Origin: Sphingobacteriales bacterium
GTDB taxonomy: Bacteria > Bacteroidota > Bacteroidia > Chitinophagales > CAIOSU01
Assembly: GCA_027486795.1 (NCBI GenBank)
Contig: JAIXOI010000027.1
Coordinates: forward strand, 93,493 to 157,492
Length of the DNA: 64,000 nt
Direction of reading: 5' to 3'
Shown: positions 32,232 through 40,464 of the stretch, piece after piece
Layout: every line of letters begins with the position of its first letter
How positions within the stretch are numbered: the first letter of the stretch is position 1
The notes under the pieces: model-generated
What the model saw: only the letters and a program-made list of their open reading frames with translations
Database searches by the model: none
Told to the model about the DNA's origin: nothing
Made by a program: the position numbers and the translations under genes

Positions 32232-34346
32232 TTACCTTATCACCGCACCATTAGGCGCCCCCGCGGTGGGCTCGGTAAAGTATAGCTTACCTGCACTGTC
32301 TTCGGCCAACAAAATCATGCCTTGGCTCTCAATGCCCTTCAGTTTGCGGGGGGCAAGGTTGGCTACAATGCTCACCCGCTGACCAACGCATTGCTCTGGG
32401 GTAAAGTGCATAGCCACACCTGAAACTATTGTGCGCTGCTCAAAACCCAAATCGACGGTAAACTTCAAGAGCTTATCGGCCTTCTCCACTTTCTCGGCAG
32501 TAAGTATAGTACCGGCTCGCAAATCAATCTTCGCAAAATCATCAAATACTATTTCGGCCTTCATAGGCTCGTATGCTGGCCCTTCGGCTCCTCCTTCGAC
32601 TCCGCTCAGGATGACATTGCTCAGGATGACACTTTTTTGAGTTTCTTCGGTTGGGGTTGTCATTGGCTGGCTAGCGTGTAGTTTATCTACTTGTTGTTGT
32701 ATGGTTTCGTCTTCTATTTTACTAAACAGCAGTTCGGGCTGATTCAATGCATGGCCGGTTGGCAATTGCACATATTGGGCATTCCATTCAACAGGAACGG
32801 AGGATGCATTTAATTGCTGCCTAATTTTTTGCGAAGTAAATGGCAAAAACGGCTGCCCAATGATTGCAATGTGATTAATGATTTGCAGACAATCGAACAA
32901 TACCGCAGCGGCTGCCTCAGGGTTGGTTTTGATGGTTTTCCAAGGTTCTTCTTTGGTGAGGTATTGGTTGCCAAACCTTGCCAAATTAATCATTTCGGCC
33001 TGGGCATTTTTAAACTCATAGGCTTCAATGGCATCCTCCACTTTGGTATATTGCCCCAAAATAGATTGCCACACGCGGCCCTCGCTTTGCAACGCATCGG
33101 TAGCAGGCACTTTGCCATCAAAGTACTTGTGCGTGAGCACCATAACTCTGTTTACAAAGTTGCCCAAAGTGGCTACCAGCTCATTGTTGTTTTTTGCCTG
33201 AAAATCGGCCCAAGTGAACTCACTGTCTTTGGTTTCGGGCATATTGCTGCATAAGTAGTAGCGCAACACATCTTCTTGCCCCGGGAAATCGCGCAAATAC
33301 TCGTGCACCCAAACCGCCCAATTGCGGCTAGTGCTCAGTTTACGGCCCTCTAAATTCATAAACTCGTTAGCGGGTACGTTGGTAGGCAAAATGTAATCGT
33401 TCGCTTTCAGTATCACCGGGAAAATAATACAGTGGAACACGATATTATCCTTACCGATAAAGTGCACCAGTTTGGTCTCTTCATCTTTCCAATACAGCTC
33501 CCATTGCTTGCCATTGTCAAGCGCCCACTGCTTGGTGGCGCTTATGTAGCCAATGGGCGCATCTAACCACACATACAGCACCTTGCCTTCGGCACCGGGC
33601 AGTGGCACGGGCACGCCCCAGTCCAAATCGCGGGTAATGGAGCGCGGGTGCAGGCCTTGCTCTATCCAGCTGCGGCATTGGCCAGCTACATTTACTTTCC
33701 ACTCTTCGGTTCTACCTTCTCCTTTTATTATCCAGCTGCGCAGCCAATCTTCGTATTGGTTTAGCGGCAAGTACCAATGTTTGGTAAGGCGCTTTATGGG
33801 CGGTTTATTGCTCAGCATCGAGCGTGGACTTATCAGTTCATCGGGACTAAGGGTGGTGCCGCACTTTTCGCATTGGTCGCCATAGGCATTGTCGTTGCCG
33901 CAGTTGGGGCAAGTGCCAACAATATATCTATCCGCTAAAAACTGGCTAAAATCCTCGTCGTAATACTGCTCGGTTTCGCGCTCTTCAAATACCCCTTTAT
34001 CGTACAAATCTTTAAAGTAGTTCGAGGCCGTTTCGCGGTGCAGCTCGCTGCTGGTGCGGTGGTATATATCGAAATCGATACCAAGGTCTTTAAAGGCCTG
34101 TTTGTTTATTTCGTGGTACTTGTCAATAATAGCTTGAGGCGTTGTGCCTTCTTTTTTGGCTTGTATGGTTATGGCCGCCCCATGCTCATCGCTACCACAT
34201 ACATACACCACATCGCGGCCACGCTGGCGCAGGTAGCGCACGTATATATCGCCGGGCAAATAAGCCCCTGCTATATGCCCCACATGCAGCGGGCCATTGG
34301 CATAAGGCAATGCTGATGTAACCGTATATCGTTTCGGTGCGCTCAT
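32232..34346 (-). CDS. metG: Methionyl-tRNA synthetase with in-frame repeat insertion
   Basis: This encodes 704 residues. The ATG at 34346 was chosen because the protein then begins like the family (MSAPKRYTVTSALPYANGPL); the open frame extends 17 codons upstream. The HIGH-type motif is HVGH at residues 21-24, the zinc knuckle is CPNCGNDNAYGDQCEKCG, and the KMSKS-type loop is KLSTSRN. The C-terminal 110 residues are the EMAP-like tRNA-binding dimerisation domain (IDLRAGTILTAEKVEKADKL). Between the anticodon-binding domain and this domain lies about 20 residues (SVILSNVILSGVEGGAEG) encoded by a dispersed-repeat sequence. The enzyme charges initiator and elongator tRNA-Met. Confidence 0.97.
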   Translation of the reverse strand: MSAPKRYTVTSALPYANGPLHVGHIAGAYLPGDIYVRYLRQRGRDVVYVCGSDEHGAAITIQAKKEGTTPQAIIDKYHEINKQAFKDLGIDFDIYHRTSSELHRETASNYFKDLYDKGVFEERETEQYYDEDFSQFLADRYIVGTCPNCGNDNAYGDQCEKCGTTLSPDELISPRSMLSNKPPIKRLTKHWYLPLNQYEDWLRSWIIKGEGRTEEWKVNVAGQCRSWIEQGLHPRSITRDLDWGVPVPLPGAEGKVLYVWLDAPIGYISATKQWALDNGKQWELYWKDEETKLVHFIGKDNIVFHCIIFPVILKANDYILPTNVPANEFMNLEGRKLSTSRNWAVWVHEYLRDFPGQEDVLRYYLCSNMPETKDSEFTWADFQAKNNNELVATLGNFVNRVMVLTHKYFDGKVPATDALQSEGRVWQSILGQYTKVEDAIEAYEFKNAQAEMINLARFGNQYLTKEEPWKTIKTNPEAAAAVLFDCLQIINHIAIIGQPFLPFTSQKIRQQLNASSVPVEWNAQYVQLPTGHALNQPELLFSKIEDETIQQQVDKLHASQPMTTPTEETQKSVILSNVILSGVEGGAEGPAYEPMKAEIVFDDFAKIDLRAGTILTAEKVEKADKLLKFTVDLGFEQRTIVSGVAMHFTPEQCVGQRVSIVANLAPRKLKGIESQGMILLAEDSAGKLYFTEPTAGAPNGAVIR
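32581..32640 (-). repeat. Dispersed repeat (R2) inside the metG coding sequence
   Basis: On the minus strand the words TGTCATCCTGAGCAATG and TGTCATCCTGAGCGGAG occur in tandem, followed by TCGAAGGAGGAGCC. The same TCA..CTGAGC....TCGAAG word is seen in the intergenic repeats at 34391-34461 and, more distantly, 9678-9700. The reading frame passes through it without a stop. Confidence 0.85.
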
Positions 34347-34390
34347 AGTATCCGTAGCAGTTTGTGCAAAGATAGGAAAGGTTATGAGCA

Positions 34391-34461
34391 ATGTCACCCT
34401 GAGCGGAGCCGAATGGGTGCGGGCTAAGAGTTGCGTACTTCGACTGAGCTCAGTATGACAT
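34391..34461. repeat. Dispersed inverted repeat R2 upstream of metG
   Basis: The left arm ATGTCACCCTGAGCGGAGCC and a right arm ending GAGCTCAGTATGACAT are imperfect reverse complements around a 25-base centre. It is the palindromic form of the element found inside metG. Confidence 0.75.
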
Positions 34462-34473
34462 TAGTAACGGGTA

Positions 34474-35367
34474 TTATTCGTTTATAAATCTTCGCATTGC
34501 ATATTGCCCGTTGCTTAGCTGCACCCTAAGCAAGTAAACCCCTTGCGCCAACTCCGATACATCTATACTCAATTCGCTATTAGCTGCTTGGTTGCTTCTA
34601 ACCAACTTGCCTGTAAAGTCCAATATTTGGTATTGGGTGATGGTGTGCCCCTCGATGGAGATGTTTAGTTGGTTGGTGGCTGGATTGGGGTATAGGGTAA
34701 TATTGTTGTTTTGTTCCAATTGGCTGATGCTATTATATAAGTAATCGCAAGCGATTGTAGTGTCCATTCTATATTGGCTTAGGGAATCATCTTTATAGCA
34801 TCTTAATTCAAACAGGGTGCCATCGGCCAAACCCGTACAATCGAAAAACGGTATCAGGAAGTTATTCAACGCCCCAAATCTTTCAACTACCTCCAGCGAT
34901 TGAGGGTAAATACCAAAAGGACTTGTAACCTGCGGTATAGCTCTGTAGTATCTTAAACTATCCCCGTTTATTACCGCAATTGCTACCGAATCAACTACCA
35001 TTTTCAATATAGTATCGTAACCTGAATATGGGGCGAAATAATTCAGGGTATCGCCCAACACGGCGTTGAAAAAATATATGGGATGAAATCCAAAACCTTC
35101 AATGAAGCTAAACACAGTATCGTTTCGGGCATAAGTATATTCTGGACTAAAAGTAGTCGGGTTTATAGTTTGAGTATACTCCTTGCCCGTTATTTTTTGG
35201 CACGGTTGACCATCAACAACAGTATCCTTTTCAAAAGTCCATTCGCTGTATCCGTAATAGTCAAAGCCATAATCAGTATAAGTCCATTGCACCCCCGGTG
35301 GGCACCAGTTTTGCGCCTGTGCCAAAATAGAAAACGATAATAAGAAAGAAAATAATAGTGGTTTCAT
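34474..35367 (-). CDS. T9SS cargo paralog 3 of 3
   Basis: This encodes 297 residues with a signal peptide ending LAQAQ and then NWCPPGVQW. The middle (WTFEKDTVVDGQPCQKI and QRNDTV-type segments) is divergent from its two neighbours apart from a shared scaffold, including EKDT-VDG-PCKKI. The last 80 residues are a type A sorting domain with LYPNPATNQLNISIEGHTI, nearly identical to that of the next gene. The function of the middle is not recognised. It is the last gene of a minus-strand row of three; only 17 bases separate the genes, so they are one operon. Confidence 0.88.
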   Translation of the reverse strand: MKPLLFSFLLSFSILAQAQNWCPPGVQWTYTDYGFDYYGYSEWTFEKDTVVDGQPCQKITGKEYTQTINPTTFSPEYTYARNDTVFSFIEGFGFHPIYFFNAVLGDTLNYFAPYSGYDTILKMVVDSVAIAVINGDSLRYYRAIPQVTSPFGIYPQSLEVVERFGALNNFLIPFFDCTGLADGTLFELRCYKDDSLSQYRMDTTIACDYLYNSISQLEQNNNITLYPNPATNQLNISIEGHTITQYQILDFTGKLVRSNQAANSELSIDVSELAQGVYLLRVQLSNGQYAMRRFINE

Positions 35368-35384
35368 ACGCGCTGTTTTATTGA

Positions 35385-36284
35385 CTATTTGATAAATTTT
35401 TGCATTGCATATTGCCCTTTGCTTAGCTGTGCCCTAAGCAAGTACATTCCTTGCGCCAACTCTGATACATCTATGCTCAATTCGCTATTATCTGCTTGGT
35501 TGCTTCTAACCAACTTGCCTGTAAAGTCCAATATTTGGTATTGGGTGATGGTGTGCCCCTCGATGGAGATGTTTAGTTGGTTGGTGGCTGGGTTGGGGTA
35601 TAGGGTAATATTGTTGTTTTGTTCCAATTGGCTGATGCTATTATATAAGTAATCGCAATCAATAGCTGGATTAGTTTGATAAAGGGCAAATGTGCTATCA
35701 CTATAACAGCGAAGGTTGTAAAAATTTCCATCAGTATAGCACAAATAAAAAGGTATTGGGAAGGCATTTGCTACACCCAACCTTTCAATAGCTATAATTT
35801 GATGCGGATAAATAGGATTTGTGATATTTGTGGGGTCTCCACCTACATTTATTGTACGATAAAACCGCAAAGTATCATTATTTATAACCGTTGTGCCTAT
35901 ACTATCAACTAAAAGTTGAACTATAGAATCGCAGTTAAAAATTTCATTGTTGAAATATTGAATGGTATCTCCAAGTTGTGCACCCCAAAAGAAAACTGGA
36001 CGAAATGAACCTGCATAATGGTAATATACTGTATCGTTCCGTTGAAAGGTAAACAAAGGATCTTGATTATTAGTGGGATCTACAGGATAATAGCGACCAG
36101 AAACCATAATCTTTTTACAAGCCTCTCCATCCAATAAAGTGTCCTTTTCGTAAGTGAAGGTGCTGTAACCACCCGCAACAAATGCAGCAACATCGTAGTG
36201 CCACTGTGCCCCCGGCGGGCACCAATTTTGCGCCTGCACCAAAAGAGAAAACGATAATAAGAGAGAAAGTAACAGTGGTTTCAT
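35385..36284 (-). CDS. T9SS cargo paralog 2 of 3
   Basis: This encodes 299 residues and is built like its neighbours: signal peptide (MKPLLLSLLLSFSLLVQAQ), then NWCPPGAQW, a divergent middle of about 200 residues, and a type A T9SS domain. Over about 265 bases at the 3' end, its sequence is almost identical to paralog 3 and includes SISQLEQNNNITLYPNPATN. The middle keeps EKDTLLDGEACKKI and LGDTIQY-like landmarks but is otherwise different. No enzyme motif is visible. The strong end homology suggests recent copying or gene conversion. Confidence 0.88.
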   Translation of the reverse strand: MKPLLLSLLLSFSLLVQAQNWCPPGAQWHYDVAAFVAGGYSTFTYEKDTLLDGEACKKIMVSGRYYPVDPTNNQDPLFTFQRNDTVYYHYAGSFRPVFFWGAQLGDTIQYFNNEIFNCDSIVQLLVDSIGTTVINNDTLRFYRTINVGGDPTNITNPIYPHQIIAIERLGVANAFPIPFYLCYTDGNFYNLRCYSDSTFALYQTNPAIDCDYLYNSISQLEQNNNITLYPNPATNQLNISIEGHTITQYQILDFTGKLVRSNQADNSELSIDVSELAQGMYLLRAQLSKGQYAMQKFIK

Positions 36285-36301
36285 ATGCGCTGTTTTAGTG
36301 A

Positions 36302-37183
36302 CTATTTGATAAACTTTTGCATTGCATATTGCCCGTTGCTTAGCTGTGCCCTAAGCAAGTACATTCCATGCGCCAACTCTGATACATCTATACTGAAGTC
36401 GCTATTAGCTGCTTGGTTGCTGATTACCATTGCACCTGTAAAGTCCAATATTTGGTATTGGGCGATGGTGTGCCCCTCGATGGAGATGTTTAGTTGGTTG
36501 GTGGCTGGGTTGGGGTATAGGGTAAACTCAATGTTTAATTTAGTATCCTCAACCTTAGAATAAAAATATCGGCATGATACTGTGGAATTCAGATTGAAAA
36601 CACTGTCGTTATAACAACCCAAAGTATAATAGCAAGGGTCAGCGGCACCATCACATACGATTAGAGGCAACAAGTGATTATCCAGCGCACCGTACTTTTC
36701 CATTACTTGCATCGAGAAGGTTTCGGGATTGGGCGGGTTATTGCCTATATAATGTGCACGGTAATATCTAAGGTTTTCGTCGTTAACTGATACAATTGCT
36801 ACCGAATCTACTAACATTGAGAGGACAGTATCACACACTGGATCATTTTGGTTTTCAAAGAAAAGAGTATCGCCCAGAGAAGCGTTAAAAAAATAGATTG
36901 GCCAGAAACTACTATTATCGTAAAAGAATACAGTATCGTTTCGTTCAAAAGTATATATATTTATCCTATAACTGTTTATTGATCCTAAATAGGATTCATA
37001 GCCAACAATCTTTTTACAAGGCTGCATATCAACAATAGTGTCCTTTTCATACCAAAGAATGGCATGACCACTTACCTCTGGACATTGAGTTTTATAGGCC
37101 CACTCCGCCCCTGGCGGGCACCAATTTTGCGCCTGCACTAAAAGAGAAAACGATAATAAGAGAGAAAGTAATAGTGATTTCAT
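36302..37183 (-). CDS. T9SS cargo paralog 1 of 3
   Basis: This encodes 293 residues and is the promoter-proximal member. It shares the signal peptide (MKSLLLSLLLSFSLLVQAQ), the start NWCPPGAEW, and a T9SS domain that matches the others from LYPNPATNQLNISIEGHTIA onward, but the linker before it (VEDTKLNIEF) differs from the SISQLEQNN type. Landmarks in the middle are EKDTIVDMQPCKKI and ERNDTVFFYD. Upstream, ACAAAC/GTTTGT arms around AATC at about 37261-37276 could be an operator, though this is only a palindrome match. No known activity is recognised. Confidence 0.88.
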   Translation of the reverse strand: MKSLLLSLLLSFSLLVQAQNWCPPGAEWAYKTQCPEVSGHAILWYEKDTIVDMQPCKKIVGYESYLGSINSYRINIYTFERNDTVFFYDNSSFWPIYFFNASLGDTLFFENQNDPVCDTVLSMLVDSVAIVSVNDENLRYYRAHYIGNNPPNPETFSMQVMEKYGALDNHLLPLIVCDGAADPCYYTLGCYNDSVFNLNSTVSCRYFYSKVEDTKLNIEFTLYPNPATNQLNISIEGHTIAQYQILDFTGAMVISNQAANSDFSIDVSELAHGMYLLRAQLSNGQYAMQKFIK

Positions 37184-37281
37184 ACGCGCTGTTTTATAAG
37201 TGATATTACTCCATCACTATAAATATAGCTTTACTTCCGAATGATTGAATAGATTTGAGTACAAACAATCGTTTGTTTACA

Positions 37282-37899
37282 TTAATATGACAAAACCTGC
37301 CTAAAAGTTAAATTGATACGAGGGCTCATTGCTCTGGCGCTTTTAGGTAAGGCATGCTGCCAATGGTGTTGCATGGGACCGGCCATAACCAGCAGCGAGC
37401 CATGTGGCAGGGGCACATCCATTTTAAGCGTCTTATCCTTTCGGTGGCGGAGCTTAAACACCCGCTCTTCGCCCAAACTCAAGGAGGCTATTATGGGGTT
37501 ACTGCCCAGCTCTGGTTCATCGTCGCTGTGCCAGCCCATGCTATCTTGGCCATTTCGGTATAGGTTGGCTAATACAGAGTTGAACTTGCTTTCCGTAAAA
37601 GACTCAATATCGGTCTTTATCTGCAACAAACTTGGGGTAAAAGCATTTGGGGCAAAGGTGGTGCCTGAGTAGGTGTACACCGCATCGGGCTGGCCATACC
37701 AAGCCATCAACCGGGGCTGCATAATTTCCTTACCAAATATCTTGATGGCCTTTGCCTGCCACTCCAATCCTTTGGTAAGTTCTTGCAGTAGCTTATTAGC
37801 CTCCTCCAACCCATAAAACCCCTTCACCAATAGCAACTCCCCATCCAAAATAGGGATGTTGATTGTTTCTCTAGGAGTTTGGCTAAAGAGGTCTGGCAT
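37282..37899 (-). CDS. AlkB-like 2-oxoglutarate/Fe(II) dioxygenase
   Basis: This encodes 205 residues, a typical size for the ALKBH2/3-like bacterial group. The metal ligands are visible as H-x-D in MGWHSDDEPELG and the later histidine in MQHHWQHALPK; the 2-oxoglutarate-binding arginines are in RINLTFRQV. The nucleotide-handling start QPRLMAWYG is also family-like. Such proteins remove alkyl lesions (1-methyladenine, 3-methylcytosine) from DNA or RNA by oxidative demethylation. It is a single gene, with an AT-rich word-repeat region between it and the next gene upstream on the same strand. Confidence 0.92.
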   Translation of the reverse strand: MPDLFSQTPRETINIPILDGELLLVKGFYGLEEANKLLQELTKGLEWQAKAIKIFGKEIMQPRLMAWYGQPDAVYTYSGTTFAPNAFTPSLLQIKTDIESFTESKFNSVLANLYRNGQDSMGWHSDDEPELGSNPIIASLSLGEERVFKLRHRKDKTLKMDVPLPHGSLLVMAGPMQHHWQHALPKSARAMSPRINLTFRQVLSY

Positions 37900-37904
37900 T
37901 TGTC

Positions 37905-37988
37905 TGAATCAGAATTTGCTGAATTAAAGAATTATAGAATTGGCATTTTCAAATTTTCAAATTGGCTAATTTCCAAATTATCAAATTA
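37905..37988. repeat. Word repeats directly after the TPR protein gene
   Basis: Alternating words such as AATTTTCAAATTTTC, AATTTCCAAATT and ATCAAATTATC fill this stretch. On the minus strand the block starts directly after the stop codon of the TPR membrane protein gene and could fold into AT-rich hairpins. Confidence 0.6.
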
Positions 37989-39554
37989 TCACATCCCCAT
38001 TACCTGCTTCAATTGCTGCACATAGGCAGGGTTGGCATTAAATCCGAGTTGGTTCGATTTTACCAAATCGCTGTAGGCTTTTTCGTACTGGCCAAGATTG
38101 GCATACGTTTGCGACCGATTGTAATAAGCCTGTCCATAATCGGGCTTCAACTCAATGGCTTTGTCGTAATCGGGCAATGCCTCCTTAAACCTCGATAACA
38201 AAGACAACGCATTGCCCCTATTGTTGTATGCACTGTCATATTTTGGGTCAAGAGACAGGGCTTTGGAATAGTCAGTTATAGCCAACTCATATCTGCGCTG
38301 GTCGAAATAAGCCACACCTCTATTATTATAAGGTAGCGCTTGTTCTGGAAACTGACTGATGGCATTGTTCCAAAGGCTTACCTCATTGGCCCACACCGGC
38401 ACTTGCAGAAAAGTAACCCCTGCAAAAAAAGCCACCAACAAGGTACCCCCTAGCACCGCCGAGCGCCCTACCCTATTAACCAAATAGCCCAACGCCAACG
38501 CCGCCGGAAACATGGAGAGATAAATGTACCTATCGGCCACGTTCGAGAATTTTTGAAAATAATAAGGTACCACGCCCGATACGGTAGCAAATGCCAAGGC
38601 AAACAGCAACAGGCACGCCAAAAATGGCCTAGCCCGCTTATAAAAGAAAGCAAACAGCCCACCAACCAAGATAGGCATTATCAATACCGGCTTTATAAAA
38701 TTCACATCAATAAGGTGCTGCGGCGTGCGCCCATATGATGCTGAGAGACTGAATGGCGCAAACAGCTTCATTAAATAAAAATTAAGGGCATCCAAGGCCA
38801 GCAAGGGGCGGCTCCAGAGCGGTGCCACAAAGGCTATATTATCGGCAGGCTGCGATATACTGGTAATATATATAATGGGCAATGACAGCGCCAAGCCCAC
38901 CAATGCAACCACCGTGCTAGTTTTCCAAGGCTTGTGCAGCAGCATTACATCGGCAATAAACACCATGACCGGCAGCACCACAACCGACGGCTTGCTAAGC
39001 AGCGCCAGCACAAACAATGCTGCGGGTAGTAAATAATGCTTGGCCCGCACCTTTTGGTCGTGGGGCGGGCCCCAGTAGGCATACAGTGCCCCCAACGCAA
39101 ATGCTGTTGCCAATAAACCCCTAAACTCCGAGACCCAAACAACGCTCTCTACCTGCAATGGGTGCAACATAAACAAGGCCGCGCCCAGTGCTGCCGCCGA
39201 CCATTTAGGAACAAATTGCCGTATGAGCAAAAACACCAGTAAACCATTGAGCATGTGCAGCAATATGTTGGCAGCATGAAAAAGCTGTGGTTTTAAATGG
39301 CCTTGTTCATCTTTAGGCGCTATCTTGTACAAAAGGCCCCAAGCGGTGTAACTAACCGGTATATAAAGCCCCTCGTACGGTTTTTGCCAAAATTGGAGTA
39401 ACTTCCCTTCTACTAATGCTGGGTTGTTTGATAGGTGCAGGCGCTCATCGTCCCAAACAAAATCGTAGTTGATGGTGCGCCCGTAAATAAAAAAAGTTAC
39501 TACCAACAATAACCCAAATGGCCAATAACTTGTTACTTGTTTAGTTGGGGACAT
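37989..39554 (-). CDS. Membrane glycosyltransferase-like protein with C-terminal TPR repeats
   Basis: This encodes about 521 residues from the ATG at 39554. The first 370 residues hold about ten membrane spans with the early luminal motif FVWDDERLHLSNNPAL (the paired aspartates of GT-C enzymes) and the later FMLHPLQVESVVWVSEFRGL. The last 150 residues contain three TPR-like units such as ALPYNNRGVAYFDQRRYELA. This matches the TMTC/PMT-like group of GT-C glycosyltransferases with TPRs, which transfer sugars from lipid carriers to proteins. Donor and acceptor are unknown here. It is divergent from the next gene with 56 bases between starts. Confidence 0.85.
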   Translation of the reverse strand: MSPTKQVTSYWPFGLLLVVTFFIYGRTINYDFVWDDERLHLSNNPALVEGKLLQFWQKPYEGLYIPVSYTAWGLLYKIAPKDEQGHLKPQLFHAANILLHMLNGLLVFLLIRQFVPKWSAAALGAALFMLHPLQVESVVWVSEFRGLLATAFALGALYAYWGPPHDQKVRAKHYLLPAALFVLALLSKPSVVVLPVMVFIADVMLLHKPWKTSTVVALVGLALSLPIIYITSISQPADNIAFVAPLWSRPLLALDALNFYLMKLFAPFSLSASYGRTPQHLIDVNFIKPVLIMPILVGGLFAFFYKRARPFLACLLLFALAFATVSGVVPYYFQKFSNVADRYIYLSMFPAALALGYLVNRVGRSAVLGGTLLVAFFAGVTFLQVPVWANEVSLWNNAISQFPEQALPYNNRGVAYFDQRRYELAITDYSKALSLDPKYDSAYNNRGNALSLLSRFKEALPDYDKAIELKPDYGQAYYNRSQTYANLGQYEKAYSDLVKSNQLGFNANPAYVQQLKQVMGM

Positions 39555-39610
39555 AATAAGAATGCAAAACGTGCCCCCAATATTAATGAATATGAAGCAA
39601 TATAGCACCT

Positions 39611-40042
39611 ATGAGCACGTATGAAAGCCTAACATCGGGCAAATGGAATGTTTACCGAAACCCACTTAGTGCAGGTACTATATCGCTATTGGCCAGTGTG
39701 CTGCTGATGCTAGCCACTAAAACAATTAGCCCCGCAATACCTTGGAAGATATGCGGGGCTAGTATGCTTTTCTTTGCAGTTTATACCCAAGTTACGGGTC
39801 TTTTTCTAGTTCGTTGGCCGCTGTACATTGGGCTTTCGTACCTTTCATTTGTTGTGCATGCCATTAGCCTGCTGATTGTTGCGGGTTTGCTTGCCGATGC
39901 ACCACTATCCACGTTTCCTCAATACAAAAAAACGTTTGCTCTACTCAGCATATTCTTCATATTGCTTACTATGATTGCAGGGGTTTACCGGCTAGCGTTG
40001 TTTTTAATCGGTGACTCGCCACCCGTAAACAAAAACCGATAG
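39611..40042 (+). CDS. Hypothetical four-span membrane protein
   Basis: This encodes 143 residues with four membrane spans (SAGTISLLASVLLMLAT, WKICGASMLFFAVYTQV, LYIGLSYLSFVVHAISLLIV and FALLSIFFILLTMIAG). Charged loops are short and no catalytic residue pattern is visible. I do not recognise the family. It is divergent from the TPR membrane protein gene and ends 7 bases before the small basic-protein gene on the other strand. Confidence 0.65.
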   Translation: MSTYESLTSGKWNVYRNPLSAGTISLLASVLLMLATKTISPAIPWKICGASMLFFAVYTQVTGLFLVRWPLYIGLSYLSFVVHAISLLIVAGLLADAPLSTFPQYKKTFALLSIFFILLTMIAGVYRLALFLIGDSPPVNKNR

Positions 40043-40049
40043 CAAGCAA

Positions 40050-40232
40050 CTAATAATCAAGGCTAATTTCGTCGTCGTCAATCAACCGGCTCCATTGGTG
40101 GGCTTTTTGATTTTTAGCTTTATGGCGCTCTCTACGCTGCGTCTTCATCGTTCTGGCTCTTTCTTCCCAATTTTCGTGGTCAAGCTTTTTGCCCTCCTTA
40201 TCTTTTCTTTCTCGGCGTTGGTTAGTTCTCAT
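40050..40232 (-). CDS. Small highly charged protein
   Basis: This encodes 60 residues that are unusually rich in Arg, Lys and Glu (MRTNQRRERKDKEGKKLDHE and ERARTMKTQRRERHKAKNQK) with a short acidic tail (DDDEISLDY). This composition is unlike a random shadow frame and resembles small basic nucleic-acid-associated proteins. Nothing else covers the stretch. There is no recognised domain, and the region could be a chance reading frame. Confidence 0.45.
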   Translation of the reverse strand: MRTNQRRERKDKEGKKLDHENWEERARTMKTQRRERHKAKNQKAHQWSRLIDDDEISLDY

Positions 40233-40464
40233 GTTCTATTAAAAATTGGATTTTCTAAACAAATAGGGATAATTTTAATCGGTTATACGCTTAAGCGCCT
40301 AGCAGGGTTTCCAATATGCTCAAAAAAATAAAAATTTGACTGCTTACTACCGGCGCTGTTAGCATAAATCATTAATAATCAATGTATTGCGCAAGCTTTA
40401 AAACATTTTAGCAATACTGTTGTTATTACTGTTTGTACCGCATTTAATACCTATTTGTACCTAT

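Noticed and set aside
37250..37257. TAGATTTG, an exact -7 box match on the plus strand
   Set aside because: It points into the 3' end of the minus-strand AlkB-like gene with no plus-strand gene downstream.
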